A stretch of 64,000 bases of DNA from contig NW_024722158.1 of assembly GCF_018991925.1 (NCBI RefSeq), positions 62,001-126,000 of the forward strand. The letters are read 5' to 3'. The DNA comes from Homarus americanus (lineage: Eukaryota > Arthropoda > Malacostraca > Decapoda > Nephropidae). Position numbers and translations under genes: made by a program. The notes below the pieces were generated by a model. It was not told the origin of the DNA and made no database searches. It saw nothing but the letters and a program-made list of their open reading frames with translations. Positions 1 through 11,185 of the stretch are shown here, piece by piece (the stretch's first letter is position 1; each line of letters begins with the position of its first letter).

Positions 1-239
1 AGGAGGAGGTGGTGAGTTGCAGTAATAATAATAATACTAATAATAATAATAAGACGAAGAAGAAGAATATCGAAGAGACGCTTGTAAAATAAAGTATTGG
101 AAAGTCCAGCACCTCAGAGCGGCGTTGAGAGAAACGTCTTAAATTGTACAGTGGAAAATAAAATCTTACTTTTTTTTTATTTGGGAAAAATTATTCAGAT
201 TTTTTGCAGTTCGTGTGTTTTTATTTATTTCATTAACAT
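1..239. other. A/T-rich sequence without gene, short TAA and AAG runs
   Basis: The stretch opens with GGAGGAGG, followed by an imperfect TAA/AAT run near 22-52 and AAG repeats near 53-70. The rest is A/T-rich single-copy sequence. No splice-bounded coding signal is visible; the open frames running through it end in the downstream TTA repeat and are composition artefacts. Confidence 0.7.
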
Positions 240-242
240 CAC

Positions 243-336
<94 letters not shown>

Positions 337-343
337 GTTGTTA
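240..343. repeat. (TTA)n microsatellite
   Basis: About 100 bp of nearly pure TTA/ATT trinucleotides with single TTG interruptions. It gives poly-Ile and poly-Asn open frames that are not genes. Four further long TTA arrays occur in the window, near 23.7, 38.2, 41.9 and 45.2 kb. Confidence 0.97.
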
Positions 344-392
344 AAATATCTTAAATTAACCAAGAATCGTAATGATAATTTTTAACAACTTT

Positions 393-395
393 AGC

Positions 396-456
<61 letters not shown>
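393..456. repeat. (TATC)n(TGTC)n compound tetranucleotide repeat
   Basis: Consecutive TATC units switch abruptly to TGTC units, a classic compound microsatellite. It lies just upstream of the 5' truncation point of the first LINE fragment. Confidence 0.97.
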
Positions 457-479
457 CGTGAAGTTTAGTTTTAAAATGG

Positions 480-1640
480 CGTAACATCGTTATTTACTTA
501 GACTTTAGCAAAGCATTTGACAGAGTACCGCATCAGAGGCTTCTGAGAAAAATTAAGGCTCATGGTATCGAGGGGAAAGTTTTAAATTGGATAAAATCAT
601 GGCTCACCCATAGAACGCAAGATGTCGATATAGTTAACAACGGAGTGGGGCTGTAACTATGTTCTCTAGGGTCAGTATAGGCCCACTCTGTTCATAATCT
701 ACATAAAATGATCTAGATACTGATCAGCAGTGACATAAGCAAGTTTGGTGGATGACACCAAAATAGGGCGGCAAATTAATTCAGGCAGGGCTGCAAATGC
801 ATTACAGAGGATCTTAAATAAACTGCTGCAGGGGTGGTCTGAAAAATGGCAAATGAAATTCAACACCAGCAAGAAAGCAGCGTACTTATTGGAAGAACAA
901 ATACTGTCAATGGAGTTCAGCCTTAACAACATCAACTTTAGAGAAGTCGACTCTGTGAAAGAGACCCTGGGTATTTTGTAAGCCCGGACTCCAGGCTCTA
1001 GAAAACAGTGCGTTAATGTTCGAAATAAGGCAAACAGGTATTGGGTTTTATATCTAGAAGTGTAAGTAATAAGAGTGCAGAGGTCTTGTTGCAACTATAT
1101 CTTGCGCTAGTCAGGCCGCACCTCGATTATGCGGTTCAGTTCTGGTGCCCCTATTATAGAATGGATATCAATTCACTAGAGTCGGTGCAGCGAAGAATGA
1201 CGAAAATGATTCCGGGACTTAGAAACCTTCCATATCAGGATAGGTTAAAGAAACTAAACTTACATTCCCTAGAAAGACGAAGAGTGCTGGGAGGTATGAT
1301 TGAAGTATTCAAGTGGGTGAAAGGAATCAATAAAGGGGATATAGATAAAGTTCTTATAATATCCGAGCAGGATAGGACTCGGAGCAACGGATTTAAGTTG
1401 GATAAGTTTAGGTTTAGGAGGGAGATAGGAAGGAACTGGTTCAGAAATAGGGTGGTGGACGAGTGGAACAAGCTTAGCAACTATGTAGTAAGTGCTGGAA
1501 CGCTGGAAAGTTTCAAAAGGAGACTGGATAGATTCATGGATGATAGAGAGTGGTAGTAACTCTCGACAGGAGCTGCCATGCACAGGCCAACCAGCCTATT
1601 GCAGACTCCTTATTTTCTTATGTTCTTATGTACTTATGTA
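480..1640 (+). mobile_element. LINE A: 5'-truncated CR1/Jockey-type retrotransposon, reverse transcriptase pseudogene
   Basis: Conceptual translation with frameshifts gives successive reverse transcriptase blocks. From about 489 it reads VIYLDFSKAFDRVPHQRLL, then a degenerate GSVLGPLLF-like block near 670, then the catalytic FVDD box near 740-755 broken by a one-base frameshift. The thumb region follows, and an intact stretch at 1041-1556 contains SAEVLLQLYLALVRPHLDYA and ends RFMDDREW-stop. The 3' end carries TTCTTATGTTCTTATG, a short iterated tail like those of CR1 elements. The endonuclease and ORF1 are absent, so the copy is 5' truncated and dead. It is nearly the same sequence as LINE D (20.8-21.6 kb, opposite strand). 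The clade is inferred from motif style. Confidence 0.92.
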
Positions 1641-1702
1641 GCATCGTCAGGCGTAGCATCGTCTGGCATAACATCATCAGGCGTAACATCGTCTGGCGTA
1701 TC
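1641..1702. repeat. Short minisatellite of GCGTARCATCRTCTGGC type
   Basis: Four imperfect copies of an approximately 15-16 base unit (GGCGTAGCATCGTCT and close variants) directly follow the LINE A tail. They look like a small local expansion at the insertion's 3' edge. Confidence 0.8.
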
Positions 1703-1820
1703 AACACTTGTTATCTACGAGAATTTTCCGCCTGGAAGACAGCGCAATTGTGGCAGAATATTGGAACACGTGCATCACGACCTCATGATCGATAGAGTAC
1801 ACCACAGTCTTCCTAAAGTG
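1703..1820. other. Short single-copy spacer
   Basis: Non-repetitive sequence between the LINE A tail repeats and the CA-rich array. No coding or RNA signal is visible. Confidence 0.6.
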
Positions 1821-2893
1821 ATAAACACACACGCACCCACACGTACCACACCTCCATGCACCCCCCACACACACACCACACACCCCACACGCACCACACC
1901 TCCATGCACCCCCCACACACACACCACACCACGCACCCACACGTACCACACTCCATGCACCCCCCACACACACCACACACCCACACGCACCACACCTCCA
2001 TGCACCCCACACACACCACGCACCCACACGTACCACACCTCCCATGCACCCTCCCACACACACACACACCACACACCCACACGCACCACACCTCCATGCA
2101 CCCTCCCACACACACACACCACACACCCACACGCACCACACCTCCATGCACCCACACACACACCACACACCACGCACCCACACGTACCACACCTCCATGC
2201 ACCCCCCCCCACACACCACACACCCACACGCACCACACCTCCATGCACCCCACACACACCACGCACCCACACGCACACACCTCCATGCACCCTCCCACAC
2301 ACACACACCACACACCCCACACGCACCACACCTCCATGCACCCTCCCCACACACACACACACACACACACACCACACACACCCACACACACACACCCCCC
2401 ACACCCCATGCACCCCCCACACACACCACACACCACGCACCCACACACCACACACCTCCATGCACCTCCCCACACACACACACACCACACACCCACACGC
2501 ACCACACCTCCATGCACCCCCCACACACACACACACCACGCACCCACACGTACCACACCTCCATGCACCCCCCCACACACACACCACACCCACACGTACC
2601 ACACCTCCATGCACCCTCCCCACACACACACCACACACACCCACACGCACCACACCTCCATGCACCCCCACACACACACACCACGCACCCACACGTACCA
2701 CACCTCCATGCACCCCCCACACACACACCACACACCACACGCACCACACCTCCATGCACCCCCCGCACACACGCACCCACAGCACCCACACCTCCATGCA
2801 CCACACACACACACACCACGCACCCACACCACACACATGCACCCCCCCACACACACACACCACGCACCCACACCCCCACACCCCCACACACTA
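1821..2893. repeat. CA-rich minisatellite array (CACACC...CTCCATGCACCCC units)
   Basis: Variable units of about 40-55 bp combine (CA)n, CACCC and the recurring segments GCACCACACCTCCATGCACC and CGTACCACACCTCCATGCAC. One strand is almost free of G and T apart from CCTCCATGC and the CGTACC variant. Very long His/Thr/Pro open frames on + and Cys/Val/Trp/Gly frames on - come from the composition. Confidence 0.95.
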
Positions 2894-3188
2894 TTGGAAC
2901 ATGGGCTACTGAAACTGACGCTTGAAGATAGTTTTTCTAAACACGACCAACACAGTTATGACAATATGGAGCAGATAACACACTACACACGGACCCATAA
3001 ACCCACAAGTTGGAGAGAAATAACACCAATTGTTCGCCAGTATGGGAGTTGCTACGCCAGGCGACGAAACTCTATGGGGAGGAAAACGATAAAATTGGGA
3101 GAATGTGAGGAGCTGCAGAGGGCAACACCACACAAAGTTGCCTCTAATTAAATAGGAATCTGTTTGAAATTGTTTTACCGACAGAGAG
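2894..3188. other. Single-copy non-coding spacer
   Basis: Ordinary complexity sequence between two arrays. It contains no recognisable gene, repeat or RNA. Confidence 0.6.
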
Positions 3189-3441
3189 GAATGGGGAGGA
3201 GGAGGAGGAGGAGGAGGAGGAGGTGGAAGAGGAGGAGGAGGTGGAGAGGAGGAGGAGAAGGAGGAGGTGGGGAGAGGAGGAGGAGGAGAAGGAGGAGGAG
3301 GTGGGGAGAGGAGGAGGTGGGGAGAGGAGAAGGAGGTGGGGAGAGGAGGAGAAGGAGGAGGTGGGAGAGGAGGAGGAGGAGAAGGAGGAGGAGGGGAGAG
3401 GAGGAGGTGGGAGAGGAGAAGGAGGTGGGGAGAGGAGGAGA

Positions 3442-3472
<31 letters not shown>

Positions 3473-3701
3473 GGAGGGGGAAGAGGAGGAGGTGGAGAGG
3501 AGAGGAGGAAGAGGAGGAGGAAGAGGAGGAGGAAGAGGAGGTGGGAGGGAGGAGGGGAGGAGGAGGAGGGAGGAGGAGAAGGAGGAGGTGGGAGAGGGAG
3601 AGGAGAAGGAGGAGAGGTGGGAGAGGAGGAGGAGGAAGAGGGAGGAGGAGGTGGAGAGGGAGGAGGAGGTGGGAGAGGAGGAGGAGGTGGGAGAGGGGAG
3701 A

Positions 3702-3732
<31 letters not shown>

Positions 3733-4170
3733 GGAGGTGGGAGGAGGAGGAGGTGGGAGAGAAGGAGGTGGAGAGGAGGAGAAGGAGGAAGAGGAGGAAG
3801 GAGGAGGAGGGAGGAGGAGGTGAAGAGGAGGAGGTGGGAGAGGAGAAGGAGGAAGAGGAGGAGGAGGAGGAGGAGAGAGGGAGAGGGAGGAGAGGAGGAA
3901 GAGGAGGAGGAGAAGGAGGAGGTGGGAGAGGAGGAGGAGGAGAAGGAGGAGGAGGGGAGAGGAGGAGGAGGAGAGGAGGAGGAGGAGGGGGGAGGAGGAG
4001 GAGGTGGGAGAGGAGGAGGAGGTGGGAGAGGAGGAAGAGGAGGTGGTGGGGGAGGAGGAGGAGGGGAGAGGAGGAGGAGGAAGAGGAGGAGGAGGTGGGA
4101 GAGGAGGAGGAGGGGAGGAGGAAGAAGAGGAGGAGGAAGAGGAGGCGGTGGTGGGGAGAGGAGGAAGAGA
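3189..4170. repeat. (GGA)n polypurine array with AGG, TGG and GAA variants
   Basis: About 1 kb of almost pure purine on the + strand: GGAGGA runs interrupted by GGTGGGAGA and GAAGGA. All three + frames are open for hundreds of codons (poly Arg/Glu/Gly), as expected of a GGA repeat. Mirror-symmetric polypurine tracts like this can form triplex (H-DNA) structures; that is known behaviour of such tracts, not something shown here. Confidence 0.97.
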
Positions 4171-4199
4171 TAGATTTGGAAGACAGAAAACTAAAGTAA

Positions 4200-4690
4200 G
4201 AAAAGAGAGAGAGAGAGAGAGAGAGAGAGCAGTAAGGACGGGGAGTTATGGAATATGGAGATGAGAGAGATAGAGAGGAGGAGGAGGAGGGGAGATAGAG
4301 ATAGGGCGGAAGAATGATGAAGGGAGGGAGGAGGGAGGGAGGGAGGGTGATGAAGTGAGGGAGGGAGAGAGGGTGATGAAGGGAGGGGAGGAGGGGGGTG
4401 ATGAAGGAAGGGAGTGAGGGAGGGAGAGAGGGGATGAAGGGAGGGAGGAGGGAGGGTGATGAAGGGAGGGAGGAGGGGAGGGAGAGAGGGTGATGAAGGG
4501 AGGGAGGAGGGGGTGAAGGAGGAGGAGGGTGATGAAGGGAGGGAGGGAGGGAGGGAGGGTGGTGAAGGGAGGGAAGGAGAGGGTAGAGGAAGGGAGGGAG
4601 TGAGGTTGATTTAGGGAGAAGGATATGTTTGAGGAAGGGAGAGAGGGAGGGTTAAGGGAGAGGGTGCAGGGCTGGGAGGGAGACAGAGAT
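4200..4690. repeat. GA- and GGGA-rich purine array
   Basis: (GA)n at about 4,204-4,229 is followed by loosely periodic GGAGGGAGGGTGATGAAGGG units to about 4,600, decaying into purine-rich sequence. The GGTGATGAAGGGAGGGAGG motif recurs at least six times. Confidence 0.93.
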
Positions 4691-4702
4691 AGGAAGTAAT
4701 CG

Positions 4703-4927
4703 ATGGTAAGCAGTATGGAGGGGAGTGTTATGATGGCGGCTAGCGTCCCACCCCATCAGCTTCCGATGAATTTAAATCAGAGCGGCGCCTTTGTTTTAAT
4801 GGCGACTCACCACCCTGGCCACCCAGATAGTACTACGGCAAATTTACTCACTACTTCGCTGAGTCAACACCTCGGAGCCGCCCTAACACTCCTTGATTAT
4901 CGTATCTCTCTTAAAGTTAATGTTTGA
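4703..4927 (+). CDS. Small unassigned ORF (74 aa), probably not a gene
   Basis: An ATG-to-stop frame of 74 residues lies in sequence of balanced composition, unlike the arrays around it. It begins MVSSMEGSVMMAASVPP and ends LLDYRISLKVNV. I recognise no domain, signal peptide or membrane segment. A polyadenylation-type AATAAA lies 50 bp past the stop. Upstream is purine-rich repeat with no pyrimidine tract or splice acceptor, so it would have to be a single-exon gene or the remnant of a processed copy. It could equally be chance. Listed only because it is one of the few non-repetitive open frames. Confidence 0.15.
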   Translation: MVSSMEGSVMMAASVPPHQLPMNLNQSGAFVLMATHHPGHPDSTTANLLTTSLSQHLGAALTLLDYRISLKVNV

Positions 4928-4976
4928 TGGTAAATATTACAAACTATGTCATACCAAGTTTTGTATCTCCTTTGCA

Positions 4977-4982
4977 AATAAA
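4977..4982 (+). promoter_or_regulatory. AATAAA polyadenylation-type hexamer
   Basis: A perfect AATAAA sits 50 bp after the stop of the 4,703-4,927 frame in A/T-rich sequence. In such DNA the hexamer is common by chance. Confidence 0.2.
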
Positions 4983-5530
4983 GTTTTATATAAAACATAT
5001 AAACTATTTGGATTTTTTCTTAATTCTCGTAATTGAAATAAGCTTCTCATCTCGGAAATTCTTTTGAGGTTTTTAAAAGATTAAAAAAAAATCGAGAGGG
5101 GACAAGTTTGGTGTTTGTTTTAAAGTTTGTCTTTATAGAATCCATCCAAACTTCGTCTTATCTCTCCTAAAGTGTCATCGTCTATGTAAATACAACAAAC
5201 TGCGTGGGAGGAAGCTGGATGGGGAATATTTACTTACAAAGCTTACAGTATATTGCAAGCTGAGACATACTTATATTCTTCCTCTTTAAATAACATTATC
5301 CTCTGATAATCATTTACCCAGACATATTTTGATAATCAATATATTTATAAGGAAACTGGTTTTGCTTGCAGACTCGAAGTGTATTATCGTAAGTTTGTCG
5401 TGTTGACTCCAGAAGTGAAATCGTATCTACAGTATCTGACTCACGATACTCCATAAGTGTATTCTCAGAGATGTGAAATATAAAAGGCTGAGAAATAGAG
5501 CTTCAAAACTGCATAAAGGCTCGTTCATAT
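4983..5530. other. A/T-rich single-copy non-coding sequence
   Basis: No open frame of note, no tandem repeat and no RNA-like structure was seen. Confidence 0.6.
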
Positions 5531-5570
5531 GTAACCGGTGTTAAGTGAACGTATCTAGTTAAGGTAGAGT
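5531..5570. mobile_element. Solo arm related to the 43.7 kb foldback element
   Basis: About 33 bases including GAACGTATCTAGTTAAGGTA closely match the right arm of the inverted-repeat element at 43,653-43,781. The differences are GTGTTAAGTGAACG here against GTGCTTAATGAACG there. A convincing partner arm was not found nearby, so this is a partial or decayed copy. Confidence 0.6.
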
Positions 5571-7620
5571 CTCAATACAAATTGTAATCCATTTTGGAGG
5601 TGTCACATTCGCTAAAGTCGCCAAGTTAAATTTAATCTTACGTGTTCATTTACGAGGAAAATTGATCGCATGTACCTCTGAGAATCGAACTCTTGAACCT
5701 GAACTATCAAGGACAGACAATTACCCAGGGTGTCACAATACTCTGAGCTCTGGGTCGTGTTATTCCCGTCTTCAAACTCAATTATGAGGAGTGAATTTTA
5801 AATCTCTTTACAATACCCTGTTTGAGAAGCCGTCAAGATCACGCATCACCCTGTAGTTCACATAACAAACTGGTGACAGTGTTTTGTTGTGGGTATTGCA
5901 AACTGTGAGGAATACATAGCCTTGTATCTATCCCGAAAAGTAGTGTTACGACCCTCCGTTCGCCACATACCCAACGTCCACCTCTGGTTACCTGCGGCCA
6001 GGTTCGTGTATATAGAAACAGTAGATATATCACACGTGTTGTCGAATTACCATTGGCTGTCCCGCCAGTCTCCGGTAATTTCCCGACGATCGGTATCAGT
6101 GTACAGACAAACAACAGGCAGGTAAATTTCCACCAGGTCACAGAAACACACTTGTGAACTGTAGTCTTCTTTAATAAGCACTGATTCTTCACAACACTGT
6201 AAACAGTGTAATGGCTTCACAGCTGGACTTCTCACTTCGAATATATACTGTAGTCGGCGCACTAACCAGTGTACAATTCTTTAGTCTTTCGACTTTTATA
6301 TTGTTCACAACAATTCCACAATACTTGCACAACAATTATCTTCAGTTGTCCTATCAGGCTTGTACTTCACCCTCTGAGCAGAAACGGTCGACTCGGCCAC
6401 CTGCTGCTGCTTACTCTCCCTCATCAGACGATCGTAGGTCTGGCAAGTTCTAGTACGTTCTACTCTGATCGAGGTTTACAATAGGAAGTAAATCAAAACA
6501 AAATGATGCAATACATTCAAAGAAATTCTTAAATCGGTAATACATCAAAATACATAAGAAAATTTCTCTACACTTGCCAAAATAACTGCTGCCTAGAATA
6601 GAAAATAATAAAAGCACCTAGTTTACTTTATACAACACACAGTATAACTTCCATAGAGCTCACTTCAGGGACAACTGTGTTATAAGTACTATAACCTCTC
6701 CCAGGTGTTCACTCCGCCTAGTTTGTGTTCACCTGTTAGGGTTTACACAGGTGCTCTCCACACATAAACTCAGCCGAACATTTTCAAATTAAACTATAGT
6801 AAGTTTTTCTTCTAACTTGAGGTACAAGAATGTATCTACCTGGCTCACTTAATTACGACATACAAATATATAATTCTGATCCTACGGTAAATTTCTCCAC
6901 AAATGCAGATGCGAGAACATTATTTATTTCAGGTATGACACAAAGATGGATTCTCAAAGGATTCTACAGTTAACTTCCATCACACCAAGTACTTCTTTTC
7001 TACGTTCACCAGTACAAGTTTGGCGCCATTTTAGCAGTTTTCATATAAGTCGTGGCAGGGAAATATTTCTCATACCTTAGTAACGCCCGTGGCATCAACA
7101 CCTCTTTAAAAACACTAATACAACCTGAGGAAAAATGAGATACACGCATACAGTGTTTTTATCACAGTACAGGACTATGGAGAGTAGCGCCTCCAGTTAA
7201 TATCATCTTAAAACTGAGAACCCGAACCTAACCTAACTATATCTAACAATATCTCGCTCAAAGTACCACAAATTGTCTCTAACAATATATATCTCCCGAA
7301 GTACCAGATAAATACCAGAAACTGTATTGGGTTATCGAATGAGAACAAATTCGCCCTTTAATGCGTCTAATTTCTCAGTTTATCCCTGAGTGCTGGGAGT
7401 TACATGCAACTTATTTTATCTCCTCTAAGTCTCTCTACGCTTTTATTTATCTCTATCTCACCATTTATCGATCTGCGTATCTTATCTTCTTTGTCTTTGT
7501 CGTTAGTTATATCTTCTCTCAGTCTTCCTGTTCTACCCTTTCTCTTGTCTTTATCATATTTTCGTGTAAAAAGTCACTGAACAATATAATAATTATTCGC
7601 CATCGTTCAATAGTCTTTGT
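5571..7620. other. Single-copy non-coding sequence, about 2 kb
   Basis: Balanced-complexity sequence with only short chance frames (none over about 120 codons). A locally repeated AACAATATATCTC/AAGTACCA motif occurs near 7,245-7,310. I see no conserved protein, tRNA or structured RNA. Confidence 0.6.
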
Positions 7621-7690
7621 TCTCCACTGGGTAATGTTAATGTTATGTTAATGTTAATATATTAATGTTAATATTGATAACCTTAAGATG
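7621..7690. repeat. ATGTTAATGTTAATATT short tandem repeat
   Basis: Iterated AATGTTAATGTT-type units lead into the 50-bp minisatellite and share its TTGATGTTATG core. They may be the seed from which the larger unit grew. Confidence 0.7.
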
Positions 7691-8393
7691 TTGATGTTAT
7701 GATGTATTACTGAGCTTCAACAACTAAGGTCTTTAAGCTGTTGATGTTATGATGTATTACTGAGCTTCAACAACTAAGGTCTTTAAGCTGTTGATGTTAT
7801 GATGTATTACTGAGCTTCAACAACTAAGGTCTTTAAGCTGTTGATGTTATGATGTATTACTGAGATGTATTACTGAGCTTCAACAACTAAGGTCTTTAAG
7901 CTGTTGATGTTATGATGTATTACTGAGCTTCAACAACTAAGGTCTTTAAGCTGTTGATGTTATGATGTATTACTGAGCTTCAACAACTAAGGTCTTTAAG
8001 CTGTTGATGTTATGATGTATTACTGAGCTTCAACAACTAAGGTCTTTAAGCTGTTGATGTTATGATGTATTACTGAGCTTCAACAACTAAGGTCTTTAAG
8101 CTGTTGATGTTATGATGTATTACTGAGCTTCAACAACTAAGGTCTTTAATGTTGATGTTATGGTGTATTACTGAGCTTCAACAACTAAGGTCTTTAAGCT
8201 GTTGATGTTATGGTGTATTACTGAGCTTCAACAACTAAGGTCTTTAAGCTGTTGATGTTATGATGTATTACTGAGCTTCAACAACTAAGGTCTTTAAGCT
8301 GTTGATGTTATGATGTATTACTGAGCTTCAACAACTAAGGTCTTTAAGCTGTTGATGTTATGGTGTATGACTGAGCTTCAACAACTAAGGTCT
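7691..8393. repeat. 50-bp minisatellite, about 14 copies
   Basis: The unit begins TTGATGTTATGATGTATTAC and continues through TGAGCTTCAACAACTAAGG and TCTTTAAGCTG. Copies are almost identical. One carries an internal GATGTATTACTGA duplication near 7,861, one lacks GCTG near 8,149, and some have GGTGTATTA in place of GATGTATTA. The GCTTCAACAACTAAGG part stays invariant. Confidence 0.98.
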
Positions 8394-9575
8394 GTCAATA
8401 ACTAGGGTGGTATACATGGGTGGGAATCTAAAGTATACACACAGCAGACAAAGTATCTGTACAGCTTGCACACGATATATTTCAGAGTAATTATTCTGGA
8501 TCCTCGTGTGTCGGCAGGGTTAGTACGCATGAGTGTGTGGTGCGTCTCTTAAAATATGTGTAATTCTTCTTTGTTACATTTTGAATGAAATAAATAGTTG
8601 CAATATAACCTGTGGAGGCCAAGACGCCACATCCAGCTCAGGTATATACTGTAGCCTGTCATAATGCCATATAGGAATATAACATTAGAGAAAAAAGCGA
8701 AGCTACAATGAAAAAGTTGACAAGTGAGATTACTAGTGTACGTATAATATATTTAAGAATTTAATGTTTACTTTGTAACGCTCATGTGATAACCTGATGC
8801 ACATCTTATAGTTATTGTTACAAACATATGAATCCTGTTTTAAACCATTTGAGCTCAACTGCAAAAGATGCCATCAGCCAACTCCCCTTTTTAAAATCGA
8901 CAAACCTCAACCTTGTTCATCTGTTATGTAAGGTCGAATTTTGCTGACACAAAGAGTGGTTTTTGTTTAGAAATTATTGCCACAACACTAACCATGTCGT
9001 TGGTACTCACTATGGAGAGTCCTGGAACATTGTGCTCAACCATCGTCACTATTATCGGTCAGGAGCTAAGTTTATTTTAGCCATTATAATTATATGCGTT
9101 CAATATACGGCATACAAGTCTTCAACACTGCCTGGCAACTGTCTCATCTATCCGGTGAAATGTTAGACCACTCATCACCGTGACAACCATATTAAGATTA
9201 GAATAGTTATGCAGAAATAACTACACAGCGAAATGAGAGTCTGTGGTCACTGTTCACACCCTGGGACGCTTCTTCTCTTCCCACGACTTATATAATACAG
9301 TATTTTGGTTTATAGTTTTGGGTAATCTTCAATGTTTCCATAATAAAATAATAATGATTTAGAAAACTCAACTTATGGACCTTTGAGAATATCCCCATCC
9401 TGTAAACAAACTATGACGTCATTGCACCATAAGCATAACTTGCCTAATAAATATATTCTAGTTTATGAAAACATATAAGGAGATACACAACACATACATA
9501 ATGACCGGAAATTGATCACTGCGGTAGTGGGGAGAGCTTGGTTATGCAGCGAGGGACGTAGAGTGGTAGTGACAA
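8394..9575. other. Single-copy non-coding sequence
   Basis: About 1.2 kb without tandem repeats. A 67-codon frame at 8,963-9,166 has no recognisable domain. TATATAATACAGTAT near 9,290 recurs near 11,710, suggesting a fragment of an unrecognised dispersed repeat. Confidence 0.6.
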
Positions 9576-9628
9576 TGACATGAAGAAGCGAGGTGGAGTG
9601 TGCTACTTGCTGCCGCATTCCACCGTCT

Positions 9629-9762
9629 CACACACACACTCACACTTCACCAAATTAGTACCTCCATCCCCCCACACACTTCACAAAACGGTACCTCCAC
9701 CACCCACACACACAGTCACACTTCACATTACCTCCACTTCCCCTCCTCCGCTCCCGCCGTAA
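9629..9762. repeat. Imperfect CACACTTCAC/TACCTCCA repeat
   Basis: Three imperfect approximately 45-bp units combine CACACACTCACACTTCAC with GTACCTCCAYCCCCCACAC. The overlapping His/Pro-rich frames are composition artefacts. Confidence 0.75.
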
Positions 9763-10200
9763 AACTATTGTTCAGTATTAATTGCCTCACTAAGTATTCA
9801 CCATTACACTTCCTTCCACCATCCACACGACTCCTGATAATTACTCCAGGAAAAAAAAACCCCACACATTGGCCTCTCTTAGTGTGTTTACACAGCAGAT
9901 GGTGTTCGGATGGTGAGGATGATGGGATCTGTCAACTGTCAACTTTCCCCCCTTAACGCAGGAGTATGTCACTATTGATCCATCGTGGAGGATAGCAAGA
10001 TACCATCAAAGGAATTATGGGATTGAAAGCGTCCGAGATGTTACCAATAGATGCCGGAAATGAATATTGTGGGGTCAGAAGTCATAGCCGCGGGTAGGGG
10101 TTGGGACGCGGCGTATCAAAGTCGTCGGGAATAATGGAAAATTATTTTTGTGATGGGAATGAGATAGAGACTTAATGGTGTGGAAAATACGGGTGGGATT
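9763..10200. other. Single-copy non-coding sequence
   Basis: No gene, repeat or RNA feature is recognised between two CA/GT-rich arrays. Confidence 0.6.
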
Positions 10201-10204
10201 ATGT

Positions 10205-11185
10205 CATCTGTGTGGTAGTGTATGGTGGTGGTGTGTGGTAGTGTGTGGTGGTGGTGTGTGTGTGTGGTGGTGTGTAGTGTGGTGGTGTGGTAGTGTGTGT
10301 GTGCAGTGTGTGGTGTCAGGTGGTGGCAGTGTGTGGTGGTGCAGTGTGGTGTCAGTGGTGGTGCAGAAAGTGTGTGGTGGTGGCAGTGTGTGGTGGCGTG
10401 TGGTGTGTGTAGTGTGTGGTGTGTGTGTGCAGTGTGTGTGTGTGTGTATGGTGCAGGTGTAGAGTGTGTGTGAGTGGTGGTGTGTATGGTGAAAGTGGTG
10501 CAGCGTGTGGTGTGTGGTGAGTGTTACTGTGGTAGGTGGTGGGTGTGGTGTGTGATGAGTGGTGGTGATACTGTGGTAGGTGTGATGAGTGATGGTGATA
10601 CTGTGGTAGGTGGTGGGTATGGTGTGGTGGTTGTGTGGTGAATGGTGGTGATACTGAGGTAGGTGGTGTGTGTGGTGAGTGTTACTGTGGTAGGTGGTGG
10701 GCGTGGTGGTTGTGTGGTGAGTGGTGGTGATACTGTTGTAGGTGGTGATAGTGGTGGTTGTGTGGTGAGTGGTGGTGATACTGTGGTAGGTGGTGGTAGT
10801 GGTGGTAGTGGTGTGGTGTGTAGTGGTGTGGTGTGCAGTGTGGTGGTGCAGGTGTGTGGCAGTGTGTGGCAGTGTGGTCAGGTGGCGGTGTGTGGTGAAA
10901 GTGTGGTGGTGGTAGCGTGGTGTCAGGTGGCAGTGCAGGTGTGTGTAGCAGTGGTGGTGTAGCGTGGTGGTGTGGTGAGTGTGGTGTGTGGAGTGTGGTG
11001 GTGTGTAGAGTGTGCAGTGTGTGGTGGTGTGTGGCAGTGTGTGTGGCAGTGTGGTGGCAGTGTGGCAGTGTGGTGGTGGCAGTGTGTGGTGCAAGTGGCA
11101 GAGTGCATATGGTGGTGTGGTGGCGTGTGGCAGTGTGTGGTGGTGGGGTAGTGTGTGGTGGTGTGTGGTAGTGTGTGGTGGTGAA
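10205..11185. repeat. GTGGTG/GTGTGTGG-rich array
   Basis: About 1 kb of low-complexity G/T sequence. In its centre (10,500-10,800) a longer unit is visible, GGTGATACTGTGGTAGGTGG, repeated about eight times. Long His/Thr frames on the minus strand are artefacts. Confidence 0.95.

Noticed and set aside
1578..3151. Long His/Thr/Pro-rich and Cys/Val-rich frames on both strands
   Set aside because: They are produced by the CA-rich minisatellite; several frames on both strands are open at once.
3164..4264. Arg/Glu/Gly-rich frames over 300 codons in three frames
   Set aside because: A GGA repeat has no stop codon in any + frame, so length is no evidence of coding.
7691..8393. Possible CRISPR-like array (50-bp near-identical repeats)
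   Set aside because: Units are contiguous with no unique spacers, and the window is eukaryotic. It is a minisatellite.
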